Assembly: GCF_000721705.1 (NCBI RefSeq)
Contig: NZ_JOJL01000004.1
Coordinates: forward strand, 310,001 to 374,000
Source: Actinoplanes subtropicus
GTDB lineage: Bacteria; Actinomycetota; Actinomycetes; Mycobacteriales; Micromonosporaceae
Reading direction: 5' to 3'
Length of the DNA stretch: 64,000 bases
In this document: piece by piece, positions 52,721 through 61,998 of the stretch
How positions within the stretch are numbered: position 1 is the first letter of the stretch
Layout: each line of letters starts with the position of its first letter
Position numbers and translations under genes: made by a program
The notes under the pieces: generated by a model
What the model was told of the DNA's origin: nothing
The model's database searches: none
What the model saw: only the letters and a program-made list of their open reading frames with translations

Positions 52721-53599
52721 ATGAGACGGTTCGAGTTGCCCGCGCCCCTGCTGGTGCTGGCGTCGATTACCTCGGTGCAGGTCGGCAGCGCCGTGGCGCG
52801 GACGCTCTTCGACGACCTCGGCGCGGCCGGCGTGACCCTGGTGCGGCTGGCCGTCGCGGCGGTGGTGATCGCGGTCGTCGCCCGGCCCCGGCTGCGCGAC
52901 TGGTCCGGCGCGGCCTGGCGGGCCGCCGCCATGCTCGGCGTGGTCATGGGCGCGATGAATCTGATCTTCTATCTCTCCCTGCGGACGGTCCCGCTCGGCA
53001 TCGCGGTCACCGTCGAGTTCCTCGGGCCGCTGCTGCTCGCGCTGGTGCAGACCCGGCGGGTGCTCGACGTGCTCTGGGCGCTGCTCGCCGCGGCCGGGGT
53101 GGCGATGCTCGGCATGGCCGGCGGCGGCTCGGCCCCGATCGGCGGCCTCGCCCTCGCGTTCGTGGCCGGCCTCTGCTGGGCCGGGTACATCGTGTGCAGC
53201 GCCCGGCTCGGCGGCCTGGTGCCGGGCACCGGCGGCCTGGCCGTGTCGCTCGCCGTCGCCGCCCTGCTGGTGCTGCCGTTCGGCTGGTCCGGGGCGAGCG
53301 CGGTGGCCGGCCGCCCGGCGCTGCTGATCGGCGGGGTGGCGGTCGCCCTGCTCTCCTCGGTCGTCTCGTACGGGCTGGAGATCACCGCGCTGCGCCGCAT
53401 CCCGACCCGGGTCTTCGGCATCCTGATGAGCGTCGAGCCGGCCGCCGCCGCGATCGCCGGGCTGCTCGTGCTCGGCCAGCGGCTGGCCGCCGTCCAGGTG
53501 GTCGCGCTGCTGCTGGTGACGCTGGCCAGCGCCGGGGTGACGATGGCCGGCCAGCGCCGCCCGGAAAGCCGCCCGGAACCGGTAACGGAACCCGTCTAG
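52721..53599 (+). CDS. EamA/RhtA-like transporter (DMT superfamily)
   Basis: A 292-residue inner-membrane protein with ten helices arranged as two five-helix EamA units. ATG 52721 has GGGGAC upstream. Typical stretches are SVQVGSAVARTLFDDLGAAG, MGAMNLIFYLSLRTVPLGIA, VTVEFLGPLLLALV and ILMSVEPAAAAIAGLLVLGQ. This version resembles the RhtA homoserine/threonine exporter group. The substrate is not determinable. Confidence 0.9.
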   Translation: MRRFELPAPLLVLASITSVQVGSAVARTLFDDLGAAGVTLVRLAVAAVVIAVVARPRLRDWSGAAWRAAAMLGVVMGAMNLIFYLSLRTVPLGIAVTVEFLGPLLLALVQTRRVLDVLWALLAAAGVAMLGMAGGGSAPIGGLALAFVAGLCWAGYIVCSARLGGLVPGTGGLAVSLAVAALLVLPFGWSGASAVAGRPALLIGGVAVALLSSVVSYGLEITALRRIPTRVFGILMSVEPAAAAIAGLLVLGQRLAAVQVVALLLVTLASAGVTMAGQRRPESRPEPVTEPV

Positions 53600-53608
53600 A
53601 AAGCTCAG

Positions 53609-54721
53609 ATGCATGCCGCCGCAACCGAAGGTCTGTCCGACACGAGGAGGCGGCAAGTGCGGTACCGGTTGCGTGACGAGGCGGGCGCGTCCCGTTCCGT
53701 CGCGTACCTGCTGATGGGCTCCGGGCCGTTCATGTTCCTGACCGGGGTGATCCTGCCGACCAGGCGCACGGTGCCCGGGGTGCTCACCTTCGTGGCGCTG
53801 ACCTTCCTGCTGACCGGCGCGGGCGCGGCCTGCCGCTGGCGCCCGGACCGCGTGCCGAGCATGTCCTGGCTGCTCGCGCCGTTCTTCGGGATCGGCCTGG
53901 TCACCGCGCTCAACCTGGGCACCGACGACGCCAGCACCGGCGCGCAGCTGTTCTACCTGTGGCCGGTGCTGTATGCCGCGAACTTCCTGAGCCGCCTGGT
54001 CAACTACCTGACACTCGCGCTGGTCTCGGCCGGCGACGGGCTGGTGGTCTTCACGGTCCTCGGCGCCGACCGGGGCCTCAGCGACTGGGCGTCGCTCACC
54101 GTGGCGATGATGCTGACCGCGGTGGTCGTCTGGTCACTGCGGGGACGTAACGAACGGTTGCGGGAGGTGCTGGAGACCCAGGCGTACGCCGATCCGCTCA
54201 CCGGCGTGGCGAACCGGCGCTCGTTCGACGGCGAACTGGCCCGCGCGGTCGAGTCGGCGCACCGCACGGGGGAGTCGATCGCGCTGCTGACGCTGGACAT
54301 CGACCACTTCAAGAAGATCAATGACACCTGGGGCCACGGCGTCGGCGACCAGGCGCTGCAGCAGGTCGCCGAGGCGCTGCGCCGGGTGGCGAGCGGCGAC
54401 GACGACGTGGTCGGCCGGCTCGGCGGGGACGAGTTCGTGGTGCTGCTGCGGACCGACCGGCTCGGCGCCCGGCGGGCCGCCGACGAGGTGCGGGCCACGG
54501 TCGCCGAGATCGCGACGCTGCCCGGCGGGCCGCCCGGCCTGAGCATCGGGGTGGCGCTGCTGCCCGACCACGCGGGCAGCGCGGTCGAGCTCGGGGCGGC
54601 GTCGGACGCGGCGCTCTACGAGGCCAAGGAGGGCGGCCGCGGACGTACCGCGATCGCCCACCCGCCGGCGCCGCGACACAACGTCGATCACCTGCCGGCA
54701 CACTCGGTCAGCGGGGTCTGA
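53609..54721 (+). CDS. Membrane-bound diguanylate cyclase (GGDEF)
   Basis: A 370-residue protein that makes cyclic di-GMP. About six helices in residues 30-175 (MASE-like membrane sensor; MGSGPFMFLTGVILP, VYAANFLS region) precede the GGDEF domain: DPLTGVANRRSFDGEL, TLDIDHFKKINDTWGHGVGD, then an intact VVGRLGGDEFVVLL. No RxxD inhibitory site is seen five residues before GGDEF, so feedback inhibition may be weak. It is adjacent to the EamA gene by 9 bp and overlaps the convergent repeat-rich gene by 14 nt. c-di-GMP controls development and motility in related bacteria. Confidence 0.93.
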   Translation: MHAAATEGLSDTRRRQVRYRLRDEAGASRSVAYLLMGSGPFMFLTGVILPTRRTVPGVLTFVALTFLLTGAGAACRWRPDRVPSMSWLLAPFFGIGLVTALNLGTDDASTGAQLFYLWPVLYAANFLSRLVNYLTLALVSAGDGLVVFTVLGADRGLSDWASLTVAMMLTAVVVWSLRGRNERLREVLETQAYADPLTGVANRRSFDGELARAVESAHRTGESIALLTLDIDHFKKINDTWGHGVGDQALQQVAEALRRVASGDDDVVGRLGGDEFVVLLRTDRLGARRAADEVRATVAEIATLPGGPPGLSIGVALLPDHAGSAVELGAASDAALYEAKEGGRGRTAIAHPPAPRHNVDHLPAHSVSGV

Positions 54722-56885
54722 CCACCCGCTGCTCGGCGGTGTCCTCGTCAAACGCGTCCGGCTTCTCCGGCTTCGCGGATTTCTCCGGCGGCAGGATCGC
54801 CCGCGGCTCGCGCGGGTACGGCCCCCAGCCGTCCCGCAGCACGTGGATGTAGACGGCCTCCAGGCAGACCCCGATCCGCTCGGCCAGCTCCTGGTCGTCC
54901 GGCCGGCCCAGCCGTACCGCCTGCGCGAAGTGGTCCAGCGCCTCCATGTGCCGGCCCTGGTCGAAGCAGCACCGCCCGGCGTTCTCGTGCACCACGCTGC
55001 GCAGCGACTCCGGCACCCGGGCGGCCGCCGCCCTCGCGAACAGCCGGTCCGCCTCGGTGAAGTCCCCGCGCAGCCGCAGGATGTGCGCCAGCTCCGCCTG
55101 CGCGATCACGACCGACTGCAGATGCCGCGCCGACTCGGCATGGGCGAGCGCGAGCCGGCTCGCGGCCGCCGCCATGCCCAGCTCGCCGAGCAGCCGGTAG
55201 ACCTCCGCCCGCACGCTGAGCAGCCCCGCCTTGGCCACGTTGTCGACCTCGTCGGCGAGCGGCCCGTCGAGCCGTTCACCCAGCTCGCGCAGCGCGTCCT
55301 TGTCGTCGACCACCTCGCGTAGCGTCCCGCCGTCGAGCCGCCACCGGATCGCGTCCAGGTCGGCCGCCGCCAGGGCCGCCGGGGGCTTCTTCGGCTCGGC
55401 CGCATCCTGGTCGAACACCGGCTCCGGCCCCGGGATCAGCGACAGCGCCGCCATCCGCCCGGCGACCTCGGCCCGCACGGCGGCGGCGTCCGGCGCCCGA
55501 TTGCGGCTTTCCAACCCGTTTGCCGTACGCTCGGGGCCGCTCTTTTCGCGCGCCTCGCCGGTTTCCGGGTGATCCGTTCCAGTGGTGCCTGATGCGGCGC
55601 CGCGCTCGGTGGTTGCGGGCTGGTGGGCCGGCGTCTCCTCCGCGGCGTCCGGCTCGGTCTCGATCGCGACGCCGTTCAACAGGCCGGCCAGGTCCAGGTT
55701 GAGGACCAGTCCGTTCTCGCCCGCCGTGGTCTTCTCGACCGCCGCCGCCGTCCCGTCCGCGGTGGTCTTCTCGGCCGCCGCGGTCGTGCTGTCCGCCGCC
55801 GTCGTCCTGTCCGCCGTGCTCGTCTCGGCCGCTGCCGTGGTCCTGGCGGCGGCCCTCGTCTCGCTTGCGGTCGTCGTGTCGGCTGCGGCGTCCTTGGTCT
55901 TCTCGGCCGGCTCCTCCTTGGGCGCCGTGAACCACTTCCCGCCGAACTCGGTGTCCGCCGTCCGCTTCGGTTCCGGATCCGGCCCGGAGACCTCGAGCCG
56001 CGCGATCGGCCGCAGGTTGTGCAGGGTGCCGTCCGCATCCATGTACGGCGCGGCGTGCGCGCCCGGCCGCTGCTCGGCCCGGGTGTCGGCCCGTGCCGCC
56101 GGGGCGGCTGGTTCGTCCTGCCCCGGAGCGCCGTGCCGCCCATCGGCCGGCGGCCGCTGCATCGGCACAGCAACCCCTGCCGAGGCGAGCGACGTCGGTC
56201 GGCCCGCTGGCGGCCCACTGGCAGCCGCATCGCCGCCCGCGGACGAGCCCGGGCGCGGGCGCTGATCGACGGGCGTGGACGGGCCCGGGCGCTGGTCGCC
56301 GTAAGCCGACGGGCCTGGCTGCTGATCGCCGCCGGCGGACGGGCCCTGGCGCTGGTCGGTAGACGCGGAGGGGCCCCGGCGCTGGTCGATCAGCGCGCGG
56401 GCGGCCGACGCCGGCCCGGTCGGCGCGGAGGCCGCCGGCTCGACGGGTGCCGGTGACGACGGGGTCGCGGCCGCCGCCGGGCTCATCGGCCACGGGCTCA
56501 TCGGCTGCGTCTGCGGAGCGGACTCGGCTGCCTGCCGTCGACCGGCCTGCGGCATCTCGGCGGGAACGGTCGGCCGCCCGGACGCCGGCGAAACCGGCAC
56601 ACCCGTGGCCTGCCCGGGCACCCGAGGCACCGACCCCGGCACCACCGGCACACCCGCGGACGCGGCCGGCCGCGCAACGTTCGGCTGCGGCGACGCCGGC
56701 GACGGAGCCGTCGGGCGCGCGGCAGCCGGCGGCACGCTCGCGGGCGGCACCGCACCGGGCCGCGTGCCGGCCGGCGGCACGCTCGCCGGCGGCATTGCGC
56801 CGGGCTGGACTGCGCCGGGCTGGACTGCGCCGGGCTGGACTGCGCCGGGCTGGACTGCGCCGGGCTGGACTGCGCCGGGCTGGAC
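54708..56885 (-). CDS. Repeat-rich protein, C-terminal part with TPR-like domain (after a frameshift)
   Basis: The C-terminal part of the giant gene starting at 60226, in a different frame. From the 15-bp repeats it reads PGAVQ repeats and a Pro/Ala/Thr-rich stretch with DQRQGPSAGG-type repeats. Two short conserved-looking segments follow (YMDADGTLHNLRPIARLEVS and EFGGKWFTAPKEEP), then Thr/Ala-rich spacers. The final 230 residues form a TPR-like helical domain (LSVRAEVYRLLGELGMAAAA, IAQAELAHILRLRGDFTEAD, FDQGRHMEALDHFAQAVRLG). The frame change requires one lost base or two extra, most likely between 56796 and 56960. Function unknown. Confidence 0.7.
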   Translation of the reverse strand, partial: VQPGAVQPGAVQPGAVQPGAVQPGAVQPGAMPPASVPPAGTRPGAVPPASVPPAAARPTAPSPASPQPNVARPAASAGVPVVPGSVPRVPGQATGVPVSPASGRPTVPAEMPQAGRRQAAESAPQTQPMSPWPMSPAAAATPSSPAPVEPAASAPTGPASAARALIDQRRGPSASTDQRQGPSAGGDQQPGPSAYGDQRPGPSTPVDQRPRPGSSAGGDAAASGPPAGRPTSLASAGVAVPMQRPPADGRHGAPGQDEPAAPAARADTRAEQRPGAHAAPYMDADGTLHNLRPIARLEVSGPDPEPKRTADTEFGGKWFTAPKEEPAEKTKDAAADTTTASETRAAARTTAAAETSTADRTTAADSTTAAAEKTTADGTAAAVEKTTAGENGLVLNLDLAGLLNGVAIETEPDAAEETPAHQPATTERGAASGTTGTDHPETGEAREKSGPERTANGLESRNRAPDAAAVRAEVAGRMAALSLIPGPEPVFDQDAAEPKKPPAALAAADLDAIRWRLDGGTLREVVDDKDALRELGERLDGPLADEVDNVAKAGLLSVRAEVYRLLGELGMAAAASRLALAHAESARHLQSVVIAQAELAHILRLRGDFTEADRLFARAAAARVPESLRSVVHENAGRCCFDQGRHMEALDHFAQAVRLGRPDDQELAERIGVCLEAVYIHVLRDGWGPYPREPRAILPPEKSAKPEKPDAFDEDTAEQRVVRPR
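56796..56885 (-). repeat. 15-bp tandem repeat, six copies, at the frame-change site
   Basis: Six perfect copies of TGCGCCGGGCTGGAC. On the minus strand they read SSPAQ in the upstream frame and PGAVQ in the downstream frame. The giant gene changes frame at or close to this array. Confidence 0.9.
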
Positions 56886-59800
56886 TGGAGGTTCGGCGAC
56901 ATCGGGCGGGACAGGCCGCTGGACGGCGTGGCCGCAGGCGGCGCCTCGTCCGGGACCATCGACCACGGGCCGTCGCCCTCGGTGAGCATGACGTGCGCGG
57001 TGCGCGGGCTGCGCCGCGGCCGGCCGTCCGGGTAGCCGAGCCGCGAACCGGTTTCCGAGACGCCCTGCTCGGCTGCGCCCGGCTCGCCGGGCACACCCAG
57101 CCGGGTCCCGGTGTCCCCGGGCTGCTGTGGCCGGACCAGGCGGGATCCGGTTTCGCCGGGCTGTTGCGGACGCATCAGCCGGGACCCGGTCTCGCCGGGA
57201 TGCTGTGGCCGGACCAGGCGGGATCCGGTCTCGCCAGGCTGCAGCGGGCGCACCAGGCGGGAGCCGGTCTCGGACGACGACCCGCCCACCTGCGGGGCTG
57301 GCATGCGGGTGCCGGTCTCGCCGGGTGCGGGCGTGCGAGTGCCGGTCTCGTGCGGCGCCGGCATGCGCGTGCCGGTCTCGTGCGGCGATCCGCCCACCTG
57401 CGGTGCCGGCGTGCGGGTGCCGGTTTCGTGCGGCGCCGGCGTGCGGGTGCCGGTTTCGTGCGGCGCCGGCGTGCGGGTGCCGGTTTCGTGCGGCGGTCGC
57501 TGGACGGGCGGGGACTGCGGTCCCGTGGCGGCCGCCGGGGCCATCGGTGGCTGGCTCGCCGGCGGCTGAGCCGTCGGCGTCTGGGCGGGCGGCGTCTGGG
57601 CGGGCGGCGTGACCGGGTTCGGGGTGACCGGGGGCGGGGTGACCACGCGCGCGGCGGGGACGGCCGGGTTCGTGCCGACCACTCGGGGCGCGGCGCCGGG
57701 CTCGGCCTTCTTGACCACGCGCGGGGTCGGCGGCGGCTCCTCGCGGCTGATCACCCGGGCCGGGGTGGGCGGGGGCGCCTTGCTGAGGACGCGCGGGCCC
57801 TCGCCGTCCGTGCGGTCGTCCTCGTCCTGGCCCGGGGTGTCGGGCTGGGAGCGCTCGGCCTCCGGCTGCAGGCGGCGATCCGCGTCCGGCTGCAGGCGGC
57901 GATCCGCGTCCGGCTGCAGGCGGCGATCCGCGTCTGGCTGCGAGCGGCGATCCGCGTCCGGCTGCAGGCGGCGATCCGCGTCCGGCTGCGAGCGGCGATC
58001 CGCGTCTGGCTGCGAGCGGCGATCCGCATCTGGCTGCGAGCGGCGATCGGCGTCCGGCTGCGAGCGGCGGTCGGTGCCGGCCGAGGCCGCGGCGGCCGGG
58101 TCGTCGTTCCAGACGGCCTCGCCCTCGATGTCCCAGGTAGTGACCCGCTCGCGGTCGTCCTCCCAGCCCGGGCCGCCGGCCCAGGAGACCTGCTCGCCGG
58201 GGCGGACATCGCGCCGACCGCGCGGCTCGTCCTCGGACCAACCGCTGCCGCCGACCGGGCGGTAGTCCTGCTCGTAGTCGCCGACCGGGGCGACCGGCGG
58301 CGCGTCCGCTCGCCGGTCGCGGCGGGCCGGGCGCTCGTCGTATTCGACGAAGCCGGCGGCGCGTCCGGCCGACCGCTCGTCGGCGTCCGGGTCCCAGAAG
58401 GCCGTGCGGCCGGTCGGGCGGGGCGAGTCCGACCAGGCGGCCGGGTCGGCGCGACGGGTGCGCGGGTCGCCGACCGGGCGCTGCTGGCGCGGGTCGGTGG
58501 TCTCCAACTCGTCGCGGGAGCGGCGGCCGCGCGGGTCCGGCCCGCTCGCCGGGCGCCGCATCCGGGTTTCGGTGATGTCCAGCTCGGCGTCGACCGGGCG
58601 GCGGCCGCGCGAACGACCGTCCGCCGCCGGCGCGGGCCGACCTCGCTCCGGACCCGCCTCGGCCCACCGCGGGTCACCCTCCGCGGCCCACCGCTGACCG
58701 CTTTCCTCGGCCCAGCGCTGCCCGCTGTCGGAGCGGCGCGGGTCGATGCTCTCGTCGACGCGGCGGCGGCCGGGACCCTCGGCCCAGCGCCGGCCGCTGT
58801 CCGAGCGCCAGGGGTCGATGCTCTCGTCGACGCGGCGGCCGGAAGCCTCGGCCCACCGCTGGCCGCTGTCGGAGCGGCGCGGGTCGATGCTCTCGTCGAC
58901 GCGGCGTCCGCCGGCAGCCTCCGTCCACCGCGGACCGTCGCCGGCCGGGCGCCGGTCGTCGGGTCGCCGTCCACGCTGGTCGTCGGGGCGACGGTAGAGA
59001 TCCTCCGCACGCGACTCGGGCACCCGGGCGCGCCCGCTCGCGGCGGGCTCGTCCTCGCGCCGGCCGGGCTCGACGCCGGCACCCGGCCGGGCGCCACGCG
59101 GGTCGGCCCCCGCCGGTCCCGGCCCGACCTGGGCGACCCGGGGACCACCACGCCCCATTTGTCCATCCCGCGGCCCGGCGCCCCGGCCCGCGTCCGGCCG
59201 CCCACCGCGCTGGTCGCCGCCTCGGGTATCCGCACCACGCTGATCCGCGTCGCGCTCCAGTTGGCCGGCGCGCGCGGCCATGTCCCGCCCGGCCTGGCCA
59301 CCGCGCGGATCGCCACCGCGCGGATCGCTGCCACGAGGATCGCCACCGCGCGGGTCTCCGCCACGAGGAACGGCCCCGGTCTGCGGTGCATGCTGACCGG
59401 GCGTGTGCTGGCCAGGCGCATGCTGCCCGGGCTGCTGCTGGCCCGGCGCATGCTGCCCCGGCTGCTGCTGGCCCGGCGCATGCTGCCCCGGCTGCTGCTG
59501 ACCAGGGACATGCTGCCCAGGCTGCCCCCCACGCTGAGCGGCCGCACGGCCCGGCGCCGCCAGCCGCGCATCCGGCCCACTCTGGAGATCCGGCGGCTCG
59601 GGCTGCGCCACCGCGCCGCGACCCTTCTTCTTGCCGCCGCGCTTGTCGGCCTCCGCCGCCTCCTGCGCCTGCTTGCGCCGCAGCCACCCCTTGCGCTGCG
59701 GCTTCGGCTCCTCGGCGCCGGCCCGGGTGGTCGTCTGCGGGCCGTGCCCGTACGCCTCGAGGTCGCGGTGGTCGAACGGCTCGTCGATGTCGTCCTTGAA

Positions 59801-60226
59801 GGAGCCGAACCGGTCGTCGCGCCGGCCACCCATGTCGCCGGTGCTGCTCATCGGGAAGTCCGGCGCGTCGAAGTCGGCGCCGAGCTCGGGCCGGTTCAGG
59901 TCGACGTCGGCCAGGTCGCCGGCCAGGTTGGGCACCGAGGTGTCCACCGGGGCGAAGTCGGGGTCGTCCAGCCAGCTGGGCCGCTGCCCGTCGAAGGGGC
60001 CCTGCGGCTTGCGCGGCACGGACGGGGTGTTGCCCGCGGCACGTCGCTGCCGGCGGGCGGCCAGCTCGTCGACCGGCTCGCCACCGTTTCCGGGGCGCCG
60101 GGTGGGAATCACCGGGTCGGGCGCGGTTCGCTTCGTGTATTGGCGCTCTTGAACGACCGCCGTATTGGGCATGATGGAATACTCAGAGTATTCCTCGTCC
60201 CAGTATTCGTCGTCCTCGTAGCTCAT
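56886..60226 (-). CDS. Giant repeat-rich, low-complexity protein, N-terminal part
   Basis: The N-terminal part of a protein of about 1,840 residues if the frame is repaired; the frame itself stays open to 56498 but is nonsense (Arg/Cys-rich) past the 15-bp repeats. ATG 60226 begins MSYEDDEYWDEEYSEYSIMP, a very acidic/Tyr-rich start. Ordered-looking segments (RRPGNGGEPVDELAARRQRR, SWLDDPDFAPVDTSVPNLAG) lead to a Lys/Arg-rich stretch (KGWLRRKQAQEAAEADKRGG). Long disordered blocks of distinct tandem repeats follow (QPGQHAPGQQ, GDPRGG, RRVDESIDPRRSDSGQRWAE, RRSQPDAD, HETGTRTPAP, ETGSRLVRPQQPG). There is no signal peptide or membrane helix. Probably an intracellular scaffold or regulatory protein, but its function is unknown. 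Confidence 0.7.
57116..57495 (-). repeat. 39-bp and 30-bp in-frame repeats in the giant gene
   Basis: Four 39-bp units encode ETGSRLVRPQQPG variants (about 57116-57270). About seven 30-bp units encode HETGTRTPAP variants (about 57300-57495). All share an ETGTR/ETGSR core, suggesting a single ancestral repeat. Periods are multiples of three. Confidence 0.85.
57860..58076 (-). repeat. 24-bp in-frame repeat, nine copies
   Basis: Nine near-identical 24-bp units encode RRSQPDAD or RRLQPDAD octapeptides within the giant gene. Units differ mainly by CTGCAGG/CTGCGAG, the Leu/Ser alternation. Confidence 0.9.
58696..58920 (-). repeat. 60-bp in-frame repeat, about three to four copies
   Basis: Units encoding RRVDESIDPRRSDSGQRWAE recur with small differences. 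They are the most acidic and best-conserved repeats in the giant gene. Confidence 0.8.
59408..59530 (-). repeat. 30-bp in-frame repeat encoding QPGQHAPGQQ
   Basis: About four 30-bp units rich in Gln, Pro, Gly and His lie near the N-terminal third of the giant gene. A block of GDPRGG repeats lies next to it at about 59290-59370. Confidence 0.85.
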
Positions 60227-60719
60227 GCGGCGGCCCCGCGGGTGGGCAGGCGGCGATCGGGGGTGCCTCGTCCGCCCCAGTGCCGCATCGTGCCCCCCGC
60301 TCTCGCCAAGATCGAACCTCCCCATCCGGCCCGGCGGGACTCCCCCTCCCATCCGGTGGATGTGGAAGGTTAACCACGCTTTTGCGACGTACGCCAGCAC
60401 CCTCGTGAGCGCGTCACCGGGGCGGGTGGCCGCGTGGTGACCGAGAGTCGGCGCGCCCGTCGCGCGGGCCGCGTGTGTTTCCTCACGGCAGAGTACGTAT
60501 GGCCATGTCGAACAGTTCAAGCGCCTCGGCGGCCGGTACGGATAGTCGGCATTGATTGACCCCGCGTCACGATGTGCCGAAATGGCGACTTAAGAAACTC
60601 TTAAACCCGTATTGAGGATCCCCACGAATTGATGACGGCCCCGATCGGGTGATCACGATGTTACCGGCCGGTTTCCGGAGGGTGGCGAACGCCACTCTCG
60701 CTTCATACGGATCAAGGTG
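60227..60719. other. 493-bp gene-free region upstream of the giant gene
   Basis: No supported gene. The part 60530-60620 is AT-richer and contains TTAAG-AAACT-CTTAA (60590-60604), a perfect 5-bp inverted repeat. This region probably holds the promoter for the giant minus-strand gene and the end of the transcript from the truncated membrane-protein gene. No terminator was clearly identified. Confidence 0.5.
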
Positions 60720-61556
60720 CTAAGGGATGTCACCGTGGAGGAGCGCCCGGGACACCAGGTCCCAGGGCTCCGAGAAATGGACTCTGGAGACCATCGATCC
60801 CCCGGCCGGCGGCCGCCGCCCCCGTACTTCGCGGCCGCCCTCGCGCCACACCCCAGAAGCCCTCGCACGGCTTGCCCCCCAGGTCTCGTGCGAGGTCACA
60901 TGGCGGCGCGAACCGGGTGAGGAACGGCGGCGGGGTGCACACCGTCGCCGTTTCGCGTGGCCCCGGGCGCGAAGCGAGAGTGGGTCGGGCGTGACGCGAC
61001 GAGTCGGCCGGGCGTGACGCGACGAGTCGGCCGGGCGTGACGCGACGAGTCGGCCGGGCGTGACGCGACGAGTCGGCCGGGCGCGACACGACGAGTCGAC
61101 CGGGCGCGACACGACGAGTCGACCGGGCGCGACACGACGAGTCGGCCGGGCGTGACGCGACGAGTCGGCCGGGCGCGACGCGACGAGTCGGCCGGGCGCG
61201 ACGCGACGAGTCGGCCGGGCGTGACGCGACGAGTCGGCCGGGCGTGACGCGACGAGTCGGCCGGGCGTGACGCGACGAGTCGGCCGGGCGTGACGCGCCT
61301 CCACCGCCCACAGCCGGTGCGCGCGCATGGACAGCACCGCCGACGCGGTCAACTCCCCGTGCAGGCGCAGCAGCCGGCGCAGGTCGGCGGCCAGTTGCTC
61401 GATCGGCGGCCCGTATGGCTGCGGGGGTTTCGGCCGGCGCGCCTCCCAGTACCCGGACGCGGCCTCCCAGCAGCGCGGCGCGTAGACGGCCGCCGCGCCC
61501 AGCAGCGTGGGCGTGGCCACGATCAGAACGAGTTTCCCCACATCCCAGACGTTCAC
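60720..61556 (-). CDS. Actinobacterial small membrane protein whose C-terminus is replaced by a tandem array
   Basis: GTG 61556 has GGGGAG six bases upstream. Residues 1-85 look like a conserved actinobacterial protein: one membrane helix (LVLIVATPTLLGAAAVYA), then CWEAASGYWEARRPKPPQPY and IEQLAADLRRLLRLHGEL, ending MRAHRLWAVEA. Exactly after this the frame enters a 23-bp tandem array and reads ARPTRRVTPGRLVASRPADS-type repeats, then an unrelated Arg-rich tail to 60720 (278 residues in all). The array seems to have replaced or interrupted the normal C-terminal half. Probably a damaged gene; the function of the family is unknown to me. Confidence 0.6.
   Translation of the reverse strand: MNVWDVGKLVLIVATPTLLGAAAVYAPRCWEAASGYWEARRPKPPQPYGPPIEQLAADLRRLLRLHGELTASAVLSMRAHRLWAVEARHARPTRRVTPGRLVASRPADSSRHARPTRRVAPGRLVASRPADSSRHARPTRRVAPGRLVVSRPVDSSCRARPTRRVTPGRLVASRPADSSRHARPTRRVTPDPLSLRARGHAKRRRCAPRRRSSPGSRRHVTSHETWGASRARASGVWREGGREVRGRRPPAGGSMVSRVHFSEPWDLVSRALLHGDIP
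60991..61297. repeat. 23-bp tandem array, about 13 copies
   Basis: Units of 23 bp built on GACGCGACGAGTCGGCCGGG repeat about 13 times with few changes (GTG/GCG and CGCG/ACAC variants). Because 23 is not a multiple of three, all three frames are used in turn, giving a 69-nt protein period. It lies within the 3' part of the membrane-protein gene. Confidence 0.92.
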
Positions 61557-61689
61557 GAGAGGCTCCCCGCGACCGGCATCCACCGGCCGATCCATCGACG
61601 ATGCGCCGCTCGCCGAACCGCGTCAAGCGGATTGCGTCGCGCACTGCACCCACTGCCAGGACCCGACGAAGCAACGCAGCACGCCACGG

Positions 61690-61955
61690 TGCGCAGAGCG
61701 GTGGAGGGTGTGCTGAGCGGTGCGTCATGACGCGCAGAGCGGTGCGTCATGACGCGCAGAGCGGTGGAGGGTGTGCTGAGCGGTGCGTCATGGTGCGCAG
61801 AGCGGTGGCGAGTGCGCAGAGCGGTGGAGGGTGTGCTGAGCGGTGCGTCATGGTGCGCAGAGCGGTGCGTCCGCAGAGCGGTGGCGGTGCGCTGAGCGGT
61901 GCGTCATGGTGCGCAGAGCGGTGAAGGGTGCGCAGAGCGAAATGGGAGCGGAGAG
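61690..61955. repeat. Irregular array of GCAGAGCGGTG and GTGCGTCATG modules
   Basis: About 265 bp made of mixed short modules (GCAGAGCGGTG, GAGGGTGTGCTGAGCGGTG, GTGCGTCATGGTGC). GCGTCATGACGC, a perfect palindrome, occurs twice. No gene is supported between 61557 and 61998; the stretch 61557-61689 holds only the presumed promoter of the membrane-protein gene. Confidence 0.85.
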
Positions 61956-61998
61956 CGAAGGAGAGCGGACAGGTCTGAGCTGCGTGCAGCGGGGCGGG

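Noticed and set aside
57860..58076. CRISPR-like 24-bp repeats
   Set aside because: They are contiguous, in frame, and encode octapeptide repeats.
57000..60373. Plus-strand open frame of over 1,300 residues opposite the giant gene
   Set aside because: Antisense shadow. The minus strand has a proper start with acidic N-terminus, in-frame repeats and a C-terminal TPR-like domain.
60991..61297. CRISPR array
   Set aside because: The 23-bp units are directly adjacent with no unique spacers, and no cas genes are nearby.
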